In this document: in pieces, positions 11,763 to 34,630 of the stretch
How positions within the stretch are numbered: position 1 is the stretch's first letter
Layout of the letters: every line of letters starts with the position of its first letter
NCBI GenBank assembly: GCA_009760855.2
Contig: WPIO01000063.1
Span: forward strand, 805,501-869,500
Origin: Cristatella mucedo
Lineage: Eukaryota; Bryozoa; Phylactolaemata; Cristatellidae
Direction: 5' to 3'
DNA length: 64,000 nucleotides
Translations under genes and position numbers: made by a program
Notes under the pieces: model-generated
What the model saw: only the letters and a program-made list of their open reading frames with translations
Database searches by the model: none
Told to the model about the DNA's origin: nothing

Positions 11763-12480
11763 ATCGATACGTTTAGGTCGATCGAAGCTTTAGCCAACAC
11801 CCGATGGATTAGAATTGATACTGTCATAGATTATAACGTCAATTTTTGGGTGATGCCTCTCCTGCCCGAAACTGTACTGCATAGCACTACCTACAGTATT
11901 TAGCAATCCTGTATATGAACTAATCTACCTTTAACCGTGCGTATCAGGCCGATTCGTAGCAGGCGGATTTGAGCGAATACAAATTCGCTCATAAGTGCAC
12001 TCAATCTAAGCGTAACCCAAAAGCGAATACGACAGCTCGCGGGAGCCTCTCGGGGATATCGTACCTCGCCCAAAGGCATTGAACAGTAGCGACAGAAAGT
12101 CAAGCGTGTGAGTAGTGTAGAGCAAAGCAGAGCAGAGCAAGCAGGGCAGAGCAAGCAGAGCAGGGCAGAGCCCGCCTTGAACGTCGGTTGTCCACTGCCT
12201 CTCGGAGTGGATCCCTAAGCAAGCGGGTGAGTCCAGCCTGGCATGCCGCGTCAGATGGTTCTGCGGGTATGAGCGCGGCTCTAGCCTTTCCACAGCGGGG
12301 AGACTCAGCTGTGCACAATGGATCACTACCAAGAAGCGTCAGTGCCGTGGCGACAGAGACTTCAGCCCATGTTTTAAAGACTACTAGCATCTCTACCTCC
12401 GACGCAGGGTGCCCAGGTCCATTCTATCCACTTCGATCGAGGGTGATCGCGCTAAACGGCAACCCCTAATGCCTTAGAAG
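11763..12480. other. No gene; short AGAGCAAGC-type repeat at 12121-12171
   Basis: The only structure seen is an irregular GAGCA/GGGCA minisatellite. Confidence 0.5.
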
Positions 12481-12484
12481 CCCC

Positions 12485-12653
12485 GATGAGGATGAGGAGG
12501 AGGAGGAGGGGAGGAGGAGGAGGAGGAGGAGAGGAGGAGGAGGATGAGGAGAGAAGGATGAGGATGAGGAGGAGGAGGAGGGGAGGAGGAGGAGGAGGAG
12601 GAGAGGAGGAGGAGGATGAGGAGAGAAGGATGAGGAGGAGGAGGATGAGGAGG
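12485..12653. repeat. 72-bp purine tandem repeat (GAG/GAT-rich)
   Basis: Units start at 12485, 12557 and 12629 with identical GATGAGGATGAGGAGG starts; there are two full copies and a partial one. One strand is almost all purine, with GGGG runs. Confidence 0.92.
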
Positions 12654-13657
12654 GCCGGTGCTGTGGACGGGCGGCGGCCTCGGCGGAGCGAGAGATCTGT
12701 GCGCTGGCCGCACTTGCTCACAACATGCTCACCCGCAGCCAGCTACGAGACGTCCGCGCGGTTAACAAAGTACTCCTCGCTACAGCGTCGGCGACGACAG
12801 AAAGCGGTATCAAGTTTACCGCCGTCACTATTTTCTCAGAGCTACGCTGGACGGCGATCCCTAACGAGAGAGCACGATGATGTGCAGAGTGAGGCTCACG
12901 TTCGATTCGAGACTCGGTTACCTCCACCTACCGACGGCTGCTCGCTGTCGCAGAAGCCTTTCGTCGTTGCATCGAGGCGTGGCCCGTGCGGCGCCCCTGC
13001 AAGCCGCAACGCTTGAATTGGCAGACGGCGCCTTTGATAGCGGGCGGCTCGATTCGTACGCTGCGACCTTGCCCTCGTTGCACCGCACGTCGCCCGATTA
13101 ATAATGGGCTCAGCTGCCGCTCATCGGGCGGACGATCGCTCCGCACTAGCGACTCGTCGCGGGGCTGCGCTGGCCCGCTTCCACGGCCCGCCCACCCAGC
13201 CGACTGCCGGTCGGCGCACGCAAGACGAGGCCGGAATTTACGAGCCCGCCGTCAGGCGCCTGCCGGCTGGTTCGCATGCGAGCGATGGGTGCGACCGCGC
13301 GAAGCTCACACATAGCGGACGACGCGCTTTCACCGACGGGACCCGAACGCGAGCTCTCACTGCATTGCCGGCCTACGTTGTTTTCGCGAACGTGGCAATT
13401 TTGCTCACGAGTCGGAGCGGTGGCGCCCAGACTGGCAGTCGATCGAGCAACAATTTGTTCATCCCTATCAAGTCCGACTTCTACGCTCGTTAATATGCGC
13501 CCGGTAAAGACGCCGCTTCTGGGCTGGCGAGCAGGCAGCGAGCAAAAGGAACGGCCGCCGACGGGCGAGCCGGCGGAAACCCATCCGGTCCGGAACAGGA
13601 TGCGCCGCTAGAACCGACCACCGGCGGAGTCAGCTGGTCGAAGGCCAAGGTCGGAAT
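12654..13657 (+). promoter_or_regulatory. CpG-rich 5' flank of ATP6V1F
   Basis: A dense GC- and CpG-rich kilobase directly upstream of the ATP6V1F start, as expected of a housekeeping promoter and 5' UTR. No TATA box is seen near the ATG. ORFs here are compositional. Confidence 0.5.
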
Positions 13658-23295
<9,638 letters not shown>

Positions 23296-23463
23296 TGCAG
23301 CACAGGCTCTCAGACGGAGGCTCAGTGGCCGGCAGCTCTGAGCAGCTTCTGGCACGGGGCAGCTTTGCACGTGCTGTGCAAGGTGCGTCATGCACACGCT
23401 GGCTCGCGACCGGGCAAGGTCTCAAATGTTCTTGTAGAATGTTCTTGTTGTCGTCCCAGACAA

Positions 23464-23469
23464 AATAAA
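23464..23469 (+). terminator. Poly(A) signal for ATP6V1F
   Basis: Canonical AATAAA, the first one seen after the ATP6V1F stop codon. Only 17 bp separate it from the opposite-strand signal of MSMO1. Confidence 0.7.
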
Positions 23470-23486
23470 GTAACTTCGTAGTAAAG

Positions 23487-23492
23487 TTTATT
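23487..23492 (-). terminator. Poly(A) signal for MSMO1
   Basis: TTTATT on the plus strand reads AATAAA on the minus strand, about 200 bp after the MSMO1 stop. I see no other canonical signal between the stop and this site. Confidence 0.65.
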
Positions 23493-23692
23493 TGTAAACA
23501 TACATATGTGCATTTCTGAAAGACTTCGGCAGTGGATGTGCCGGTGTGCATACCACTTGTTCATCCATTAAATACAACACATAGTGGTTGCACACCCTTA
23601 AGTTACATTCATGCATGAATCAAACGAGCATTGATCATATGATATAGTACATGCCCATACTCGAACAGTGACCAACGTGTGTGAGGCTTGAC

Positions 23693-23856
23693 TTATTGGC
23701 TTTTAGCCTTGGCTTTTGATGCATCGTGGCTTAGCTGACCGTTCTTGATGTACTGCTGATATTGGCTGTCTGTGCCGAATATTCTGTCCCACCAAACGAA
23801 CATTGAGGAGTAGTTTCCTATGAAGTTCTTGTGATGGAAGTCGTGGAATCTGGCGC
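23693..23856 (-). CDS. MSMO1: MSMO1 terminal coding exon 8 (histidine box 3)
   Basis: Joins to give [36 protein letters not shown] and a lysine-rich end KAKAKSQ, then a stop. The vertebrate RHHDFHH is RFHDFHH here, so the first, non-core His is Phe while HxxHH is intact. Confidence 0.97.
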
Positions 23857-26800
23857 CTACATCATAGGATGCAGAAGACATGCCACCAAATGCGATCACG
23901 GATGTGAATCGCAAGCTCCAAGCTCGCAAGCACAAACATCAAGATCACATGCTGCTGTGTACCAATGTAAGCATACTGCTTCTCCAGTACGCATTTTGAA
24001 ATTATTCCATCCCACTCCGATGACCTTCTGACCCCCATGTTCTCATGCTGCACCTTTGCGTACATGCACCCTGGCACACTAGGTAAGGCGGTTGCTTTCA
24101 CGACCTCGGTCCCGAGGTCGTGGGTTCGATTCCTGTGGTGGGCGATCCTTAATCGCCACTTCAAGTGGTGGTGATAGCCGTAAAGGCTCTTCTGTCGCTA
24201 TACAAAAAGAGGCTGTTTAGTCAGCTAGGATTTATTTATTTATTTACCCTATCCTGGTGGCATTTCTAGTCAGACTGATAGGCGAAGCATCGAGTTGTGC
24301 AATTCAACCCTGTTTCGGTGGAGGTCAATGATTAAATTAACAAGGTCTTTCAGGTTGATAATCGAGTCGGCTGCCGAGTGAATCAAAAAGTACTGTATTT
24401 TTCAAATGAGGACATGTGTGCACAAAGCTATGACCACAGAAATCTCACCGACCGTAAAAGTAGTTCAGTTCAGATGCCCATTGTGTCTTTTTCTTTACAG
24501 CATGCACTAACGACAATACCCTTTTTTAAGCCGGCTGTACTAAATAATTGCTTTTCACTATTCGGCCAAGTACAGATAATTAACCAACTATTCGGCCACA
24601 TACGAATCTCTAATAAATTACAGCGAGACAGTCTGTCATGCCACATGATGGCGCACTGGCGGCATGTGGCAAGATGGCATACTTCCGTCAAGCTGCAAAA
24701 TGGAAAAGCGTAGTCTTCCGAGACGGAACTACTACGATTCAGCAAAGTGAGTTCACAGGCAGGAACCTGGTCGTAGATAATAGATCTACCGATATTTAAA
24801 AAGTAAGCAAGTTGCAATTCAGTAAATTTGATATATAAACTAAAAGTAAACAAGTAATGGAATAATCTTTGAACATAAGATAAATATGTTAATAAATGAG
24901 TTACTTTACTCCACTCACTGTAGCAGCAGCAGGTGTAGAGCCAGATGTTACGTGACCACTCGTCGGATTCAGTTCGACCATTACTATTTCGGCCGAATAT
25001 CAAATAACTATTCGCCCCCTCCCCGAAGCCTATACGAAGCGAATGTTCGGTACAGCCCCACTTTTAAGCATGTGCTGGTTGTTCGACATCGGCAGCGAAC
25101 TAGTGAATTTCGCCCATGGAAAAACCATTTCTACACTATCTGCTTCCGTTAAGGTCCTATATTAAGGCATACCCTAACAAAGCCCCAGCAAATGTAGCCA
25201 TGCTTGTGGCTACATTGCTCACACGTTCGCACACACGTTCTCACACGGTCGCAGGTTCGAGGCCTGCAGCAGGCGCCTTCTTTATTTCCGACTGCGGGAA
25301 AGGAATGATATCCACTAAGTCTGTTCTGCCTCTATAGAAATGAGGCTGCTGAATCGGCCACTCTTTAAATGCCTCACACAACTAAGAAAACAATGCATAG
25401 CTGTGTCGGGAAGGCAGTCAAGAAAGTGACGTAGCTGTATACGTCATCACAAGTCCTGGGGCTGTATGTTCCGTAATCGTGGACATATAGAACCAATTGT
25501 ATCAAACCAAAATCAAAAATATTAAAGACTAGGCTAAAAAGGCAGAGCTGAACTCACATTTCAAATTTCACTCCGATACGTGAAATATCAGCTGAGTTAT
25601 TTAATTTACAAGGGACCAACCAACCCTGGAAATGAAGCTGTATAAAAGTCACAAGTTTGCACCTTAACAAGCTTCAAGCATCTATAGCGATCTACCAAGG
25701 TTCGACAAGTTGGGATACAAGTCGCATATGCTGTAGAGATCGGTAAATTTTTTATTTGTAGATTTGTTGCTTCTGGTTTACATCCGGGTTAGGCGTGGTT
25801 TGCATAACGAATTTTTCCTTTCATGCGGAAGTCGTCAGAACTTCGATCCCAGTTCTAACATATCTGTCTTTCGAAGGGTACCATAAACACATATTCAATT
25901 TTTGGACAAGTGTTACAGGTAATGTCTTGACTTCCTTCTAAAGGTTTGTACGAGGTATAGGTAAACAGTTAAATTCCGAAAAGCAGGTGGTACTATGCTT
26001 GGCCTAGTGGGGGAGTAGATCTGATAGGTAGGCTCGAGCTAAATAATGAAGGGACCTAAAAGTGAGCGACACAACCTTGAAGTCGATTCGTTGCTTGACT
26101 GGTAGCCAGTGCAGGTCGGCTAGAAGTGGAGTAATGTGGCAACTGCGACGCTCACGACAGACAAGTCTAAGCTGCAGAGTTTTGCACCAGCTGTAAGCGC
26201 CTGATTGCACATGCCGGTAGGCCAGCAAGCAGTGAGTTACAGAAGTCAAGACGGGATGTCACAAATGCATGGACCAACTTGAATTTGGTATCCTTATCTA
26301 AACAAGCCCGAATGTTAGCAATGTTATGAAGCTGAAAGAAGGCAGAGTTGATTGTGGACCTGATGTGGTCGTCTAATGAAAGGTCCCTTTGGAACATGAC
26401 ACCTAAATTTCGTGCAGATTCAACAGGAGATATGCTGGTAGAGCCAATTTTGAACGTTAGCCTACCCAATTTCTGAATCACACTTGGTTTGCTCATAACT
26501 AGTAAGTTAGTTTTACCATCATTTAATTTAAGAAATTTGCTGCCATGTGCGGATGTCATCAATACATGCAGCAAGGGAGTAGAGAGAATTTGAGGTGCTT
26601 GAAGGCTGGGAGGGATCAAAGCAAAGGTACAACTGAGTGTCATCTGCATAGAAGTGAAAGCCTAGATCGTGTTAAAACATTGACCTACCAATGACATGAG
26701 GAGGCTGAAGCTGGTACAGTGGCGGAGGTAGTTATGAAAGAGCCAAGCCGTGGCAAGCCTTGTGGGTCAGAGTAAGGGGTTTCCTTTGTATTCGCTGATA

Positions 26801-29800
26801 TACTGGAGGTCATTGCAACTCCTTTAGCAAAGAAGTTACATGGCTGCATTTATTGGATTCAGAGACAACTTAGTGGCCTCATTCGGGACCAACTGCAGCA
26901 GCCTAGTGGCATATTTTCGATAGTGCTGCCAACATTGAGTACAGTCCCAAGCAAACCCAGGTGCTAGCAAGATCTTTTGCTAGTTATCGCGTTTAGTAAT
27001 CCTTCATCCCCAGATCGGGGAGTAGTTATTCACAGTAAAAATTCAAGCTGAAACAACCGGCTGCCAAAATAATATCGCAAGATAAGGTTTTTATTGCACA
27101 GTAATATTAGGGCAATGTTGCTTGTAATCGATTAAATTTAATTGAAATAAGCCCAACAAATGAAATAAAAACCCAGCTTATTTTGATAGCTTCGAAAGCC
27201 TTCTAACTTCTAGCTCGGTTTCTGACTGATATTACTTTGTAGCATCTCGATTTTGCACTAGATTTTTCTAGACATGCCAGGTTTTTCTATTTCAAACAAA
27301 CATCTTGAAGGTGAGCGAAGGAACATTTTTTAGCCACTGTCATTGTTGGAAACGGCTGACTTTATGCATGCTCAGCTATGGTCCCGAACAAGGTTTACCG
27401 AGAGGAAAGATTTCGATGGCCCTAGTAGAAATTAAAATAGTCTGGCTGCGGTTCCTGATCAAAACTGGAATCGTGAGATCTTATGAAACTACTACCCATG
27501 TCTGGACTTGTTCAGTGTGACATTGAAGCATAAAGAGGCAATGCTACTAGCCGTAATCTCCATTCACACCCAATTTAACCATAATTTAGTATGGCTTTAG
27601 ATCATTAGATCACGATACACACTCGTTTTCATCTACCAGGCAACAAAATGACCACACTGAGGCTGCGTCTCCCGGCTCCCTTGCATGGTTACATACCGAC
27701 AGCTTTGTAAGTAAGACTTTGGAAGGCAGCATGGAATTTTTGCCTTTGTAATCTTTCTAATCTTCTTTTAGGCAAATTATCGTGTCCATACACTGGCAGC
27801 TAGGGCTATGAGAATAATTTCAGTCTTTCATTGAAAATGCATTTGAACGATTTTTGCTGGTAATTGGTCATCGATATCTTTAATAGTTTCCACCTATGCG
27901 GGTCCTTGGCTATGAATGCACAAAATGAAATGTCCAACCCTTGACATTGGCTAAAGAAGCCCAAACTTTAATGCATCCGGTGAGGTTCATAGCTCCTGCC
28001 AGTGTCGGATGTAAGTAGCCAAGGTGACAAAGGTGCTACCGTTCGTGGAAGCACAGCCCAGCTATGTGCATTGCAGACTAGTTCTGACCAGCCAGATGTC
28101 AGCAGCCTTTCGTAGCATGCCGAATAGCTGGTGCATATGCAACATAAGAAATCAAGCGGCAACCAGTCGCTTCTACTTGATGGAGTCACATACCTGCATA
28201 GCCTGGTATCAAATGGAACATATTAATGTATGGAATGTCGTAGCCACTGTGGACATCGATAGTCTCCAACAGCCGCAGGAGCATCCACGCCCACAGCAGG
28301 ATCACGTGATTGCAGAAGATCAAGATCCCCAAAAAGAAGCCGGCTCCTAGAACTGCAATGTGAGCGTGCAGGTGAGCATAAGTCACAAGCAACATAGACG
28401 CCGACGAAGAAAAAGAAGTCGCAATGCAACACCGTGGTGTCACTATCTTTGATTTACTGACTGACCGGAAAGGCTCGGAGATATAATCTGCTAAATCTAC
28501 GAAAAAAAGAGTCAAACGGGCATTCTCCCGCCGAAGGTTGTGAGAGGGGTTCGTTAGTAAGCTAGTGAGGACATCTATCTGTTTCCACCTGTTAATGGTC
28601 AGACGAGGGCAGAGTTTTCAGCCTTACCTGGAAAAGTCAACGGCAAGTGCTTATTGCCAGCAGCAGAACTCCTTCCTTTCCAGTGCAACTTTGTGAGCGG
28701 ATGTTACCCTTTGCAACTGAGGTGGCTTTACCCAGTAAAGCACCTGCCAAATAGCTGCTTCAACTAGAGCGATTATATTGCTCACACTATGAGTTCAAGA
28801 TACGCCTAGAATTCGATATATGATACTCGCCAATGCGGCAGGCTATACGACCAGCAGGCTTAAATTTGCAGACTGCACTCACTCATAGAAAGGCCTGCAT
28901 TCGAAAGCTTCCTCTCACCACAAAAACTCAGTAAAATACACAACAACCAACGTGGGAACAAATTTGAGGGATCCTGCAATGGCAGTAAACTAGAGTTTCT
29001 TCACATTATTATACACAACGGCGCCTTGCAAACAAAAGTTTATATCAAAAGCCTATTTGCTGCTATCGAGCTGACTGCGAGTTTGTTCAAATTCATTCCT
29101 CTATTAACATATCCTGCTCTAGTCACAGAGACGTGTTGAGGTTATGTAGACAGATCTCACGATGGATTCTCCAGATGAAAAGCATAGCTTGTAAAAAGGA
29201 GAACATCGATGCTCTACAAATGCACCGTCACAAGGGAGCCCAAGAAAATTAGCAAAGGTAAAGGATTAGGGCAATTCTCATAGAGCACAGGCTAGCCCGA
29301 CAGATCTGGGGGATGCAAAATGCCTGGCTGAACAGAGATGGGCGGTGGACAGACATTTGATTCTTGGGCTTTGCTCAAAGCACACAGCATGTCGTCACTA
29401 ACATTGAATAGCCAAAAGCAGTGTTCTTCCATTTGCAATATACATTTCATTTGAGTTGCAATGGCTAGACAAAAAGACACTCCATGAGATCGAGCTAAAG
29501 ATGAAGTGTATACAACTCGAATTATTGCCTCTTTCATAATAATAATGAAAGATGGTTGTACAGAGCACCAAGAGAACCAAATCTTTTTCTAGCAACCTCA
29601 CATATACTGGAAAGTAAGCACATCAACTGGGAAGTAATAGCATTCGTAGTGTCAGCATGCATAAGCATGCAAAAGGGAATTCATAGTGGCTGACAAAATG
29701 CTGTTAGGAATAGATGGGATTATTACTACATTTTAAATGTCAAGTCAGAGGATGTAGTTACGTCAATCGGTAGTGACTTATAGGCTTTGGGAGCAAGTAT

Positions 29801-32800
29801 CTTAACGATTGGATGTTGATTAGAGGCACAGCTAAACGACTTGAGTAAGAAGAGTGGGTGGTACAATGCAAAGCCCGGAGTATAAAGCATTTCCCACAGG
29901 TAGGCTGGTGCAAGAGAATTAAAGAACCTGAAAGTGAGTGACAGATCGCTGAAGTCGATACCCTGCTTGGTGAGCCAGTGCAGATCCGAAAGAGTACTGC
30001 CACATAACGTGGCATGTTATGTGGCAGTTACAACATTAACGACGGTCAAGCCTTTAGGCAGTGTTTTGCAACAATTGTGAGCATCTTATTGAACAGGCAG
30101 GAAGACCTGCAAGTAGTTAGCTCCAGAAGTCATGGATGTCAACAGTAGATGAACCAGCTTGGATGTGATATCCCTATCTAAGCAGGCCTTGCATATTTGC
30201 AATAGTTCAAATAGGCAGGAAGGCCTGCAAGTAGTTGGTTCCAGAAGCTCAGACAGCCCAGTCACCAATGCATGGACTCGGTGGCGGAGCCAGGAGTTTC
30301 ATCTGGGGGGCATCTGACCAGCAACATTTCCATGTAGGGGCAAGACTTGCCAAGTTTTCAGGAAGGCAGAGCTAAACCTGCAAATGACAGCTTAAAATTA
30401 AAAATTATAGCCCAAAACCAAAGTGTTTATCCGACACGAACTGGGCGGTCGCTCATCGATTGGAATCGTGAAATAATTTCGTGGTTTGTGACGGTCGATA
30501 GGCATAGGAATAGGAGGCGGCCCAGGTCGCTGCCCGCTGTAGGGGGGGGGGGGAGAGGGCAAATGCTCCACTGACCCTCTCTGGCTCCGCCAATGCATGA
30601 ATCAGCTTGGCTGTGAAATCCTTATCTAACAAGTCCTACGTTTTCGCAACAGTCTGAATAGGCAGGAAGACCTGCAAGTAGTCAGTTCCAGAAGTTCAGA
30701 TGTGATGTCATCAATGCAGAGATCAATGCAGGAATCAGCTTGGCTCTAACATCCTTATCTAAGAGGGGCTCAAATTTGTGCAATGGTGCATAGCTGAACG
30801 TAAGCAGGCAGACTTGCTTGTTGAGCTGTCAAAGATTCACTAAAACTGACATTGTACATGGCTGTACACGGTAAAATGTGGCCGTCGAGAGTCGTCGAGC
30901 ACGACATGCAGGTGCTAGTACAAGGTGCTAAGTAACGGAATGAGTGTTTTCTCACTAACACATAGTATCGTGTTAATCTGAATGTAAAGATTAAGCAGAA
31001 GACCAACTCAAACAAGTCTCTCACTTACCAAGAGTCTCAATAGGATGTGCATATTCAGCAACCATGCCGAAGGGAGTCTAAAAAGAAAAGAAATCAAGAC
31101 TCATCAAAGTAGTTGGCACTAATCAGCAGAATATCGATGAGGTCACGACCTTGGTTCCTCTCTACTGCACACACCTCGGCATGACACACACCTCGTCCCC
31201 AACGTTCAACTGACATTGCTAAGCAAAGAGGTCGCCCAGCTGTTCCTAATGTAGGCCACTCTAGCCCTTGTTCCTCTTTCGACAGTAGCCTCACGGCAAA
31301 CAATCAGACACAGTAAGTTCAAACCGCCCAGCTTTGGAACCAAACCCACCTGATGGTGATGATGCACTTTGTGGACATACTTGTACAGTCGAACGTCATG
31401 AAGCAAACGATGAAGAAAGTAGTGCCACGTGTCCTCAATTACTGCACAACCAAGCACCCGTGCGAGCAAGTTGTACCTGTTTAAAAAGTCACGAATAGTC
31501 GTCTGTTAGCAGAGCAGTCATTACCACCATACTATGCACGCCACCCAAGGGAATTCATGCATACTATGCACGCCACCCAGGGGAATTCATGCATTACGTC
31601 AGCACACATCGCGTAGCTTAGAGCAGCAAAAACGTAAGAGTAAAGGTCGGCTAATTCAACAGCCTCATTTTCAAAGTGGCAGAAGAGGTTTAGCCGGTAT
31701 CACTGCCCTTGCAGTGGGTGGTAAAGGATGGCCGAAGGCAGGACTCAAACCCTCGACCTCGAGGGTCATGAAGTACTTACTTAAGCCTTACTGCTGGGCT
31801 AAGACCCAGCAGCCCATTTTTGAGCAGCTTCGAACTATTTGTTTCAAAGGCTTGGCAATCCACATTTCAATACGGAAGCTGGGAGCTAACTCTGCCAAAT
31901 ATGATGCCGATCGATAGTGGTTAACCTAGGACAGTTCGACTGAATGTACCCCAATCCCAGGACGACGACGACGATCGTGAATTTAATATGTGGTGCTTAC
32001 TTACCATCTCGGCATGCTCTCCCAGTCGTAAGGAACACCGAACATCTCTGTGAAAGTGTACGTGCCTAGGATCAGAGGTGCCTGCAATAGAGCAAAGGCT
32101 CACAGTCGTAATCCCTCGGACGTACACCTACACAGTAAACAAAAACTCGACCGGGTGAGAACGTGCACACTAGTGAACAAAACTGCATCGTTTAATTTGC
32201 TGCACGGCTGGTTTTTATTGCATTCCAGAGGCATCTATGCACGCCCTTATCTAAGGCAGCAAACACGGGCATCAGCTCTGTCGAAAGTGCAGCTATCAGC
32301 TGACCACCACGTGTGTCAACACAATTTGCCAGGTAGTCAAGGAGGGTGTGCAGCCTGAGCCAATCCTCGGTGATCTGACACTGCAGGGATTATGGCAACT
32401 GCATGCTTCTTGTCGATGTGTGCACAGGGTAGACGTGCATGCACTCCTCACGCATTCGCAAGCAGCCGGATGCGCTCGACGAGCGAATCCATGCCGAGAA
32501 TTTCTGCTGCTGCTGACTCAAAAAAAACCTACGATAAATAGCACAGAGTGCTGCAAGGCTAAATACTGTGCACAAGCTAAGCTAGATTACAGAAAGAGAG
32601 AATGAACGCGTGCGCTTACAGGCGCTCATATTCAACGGGTGCAGAGATGCAGGATCGGATCAAGCTCGGATCGTTGAAGCCGCAGGTTATTATTCTCACT
32701 CCACTGCTACTCGCTTTCGCTCTGCTAACGACATACTTGAACGTATGTCAACACGGCAAGATCACAAAGAAGAACCGGCCGCCAACTGACGAAACGTCAG

Positions 32801-34554
32801 GTGCTAAAGCCACAAGAGTCACATGCCAGTTACAAAGTGAGTCTCGAGCAGCTCCTCACTCGCCATAGGACACACGTAGCTGGCATGACTGCCCCAGCGC
32901 GAGTGCGTGCAGCTATGCCAATCAATATGATGCACTTAAATGTGTTCAGCAGGATTGGGCATAGCAAAAAAGAAAGTATATTAGCCACCGGGTGACTAAA
33001 GAAAAAGTGTTCTACTTTGAGCAATATGGCTAAGTGGGCATTTTTCAGTAAAATACAAAGCAACAAACAGGCTAGCGACTTATATGACTTAATTGCAAAT
33101 GCAGATCAAGAGCTGGCACACTGAATGACAGTTACCGATGATGGCTGCTATAGAACCAGTTGATCGAACACTACATTTGACTAGCCTAACTTCCTCTAAT
33201 GCTTGCAATGTTTGTTTTTGATAATCTTGGCTAACTCCTGCGATGGATGATATTGCCAGCTGTGGGGAGGGTCATACAAACTTGGACCGTTTAAATGTTG
33301 CCTCAGGGGGCTCATTTGAGCTTACTCCAGTGTGACTTTGGGCCGGGAGCTCTGGCAGTTGATCTTGCTGCCAATTCCTCTATGCCTCGATGCATGGAAA
33401 GCCATCTAATGGCTCATTACATCTTCGGGCATTCCACAAGCCGTGCTCATTCGTTCAATATGCTTATCCTAAGTGCCCAGGTATTCAAAATCACCTGCCA
33501 TGGTTCCACGACTGATAAGTAGTAAAATGATCCGGGCATGTAGGCACCACGGCACGAAGCAATTCGACACATTTCAGACCATGCAATCGAGAGACAGAAC
33601 ATCCACTAGCGACAAATGAATGCTAAGTCAACAAATTGTCCCTCGACCACTTAGTTTATTAACCGTGCATGGTGATGTAATATGCAGCTCTACTTCAGCC
33701 TTTTCACAAATCGGTGCACTAAACTTGTACAGCGCTAGTAGTTGCAACAACCTGCCCTGCCAATCCAGCTGTCATTGAAAACGAATGCACAGAATAGGCA
33801 ATCTGCTAAAATCATAATTAAACAATAACCGATACCATGGTTCAGACGATTTGACAAAACAGATGTAAATCTATAAATGAACCAATGCTTCTCTCGCACA
33901 GCTAAGCATACTTATCGTTAAGGAAATTTAAACCTGTGAATATTTGCATATATAGCCTGTTGCACATGCGAACAAGAACCAGGTAACGAACGAAAGAAAC
34001 TAAATGAGTGGTCAAATACTGGTACCTAATGTTCAGCATGTCACAGCCAAAGCAGGCAGTAGCAGCATATGCTGGCCTCACCTGAATGAATATGTGATTG
34101 AACATTAGAAGCTTAAAGCAGTTCCACTGCTTGTCCATTTCTTCTGGTTTGTCCTGCAATTAGAAGAGAGCCAGAGAGATGCAGCCGAGAAGCCGTTCAT
34201 CGTACATTTAGTAACTGCTGCTCACGAGCGCACAGCTTGATTATAATAACAAGTCTTTTCTCTAGCACCCTACAAGCCAAGCATCTCTATTCTGGCGCTT
34301 AACGATAAACAATAGCCAAGATCTAATGACAAACTACTTTTCATGCTCAGACAAGCACGCATAAACATACAAGTGTCATCCTTAGGGCGGCACAATAAGA
34401 GCGCACAATAAGACGCTGGGGAGCGTTCCACTGGTTAGCAGGACCCCTAGTTAGTAACATCCACTGAACCATGCAGTTATGCACACAGAGCAGTGGAGCA
34501 GGAGAAAGGTCAGATAGGTGGGCTGGTGCAAGCGAGTGAAGCAACCTGGAGGCC

Positions 34555-34630
<76 letters not shown>

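Noticed and set aside
12486-13016. 176-codon open frame starting in the purine repeat
   Set aside because: The first third is the 72-bp repeat and the rest is CpG-rich flank without motifs. No splice or family support.
24082-24145. Apparent tRNA gene (boxes A and B)
   Set aside because: No full cloverleaf. It continues into a SINE body and has an inverted near-copy at 47.5 kb.
24470-25003. 177-codon minus-strand frame in MSMO1 intron 7
   Set aside because: AT-rich with Tyr, Cys and Leu bias and no motif. Length is plausible by chance in a 64-kb window.
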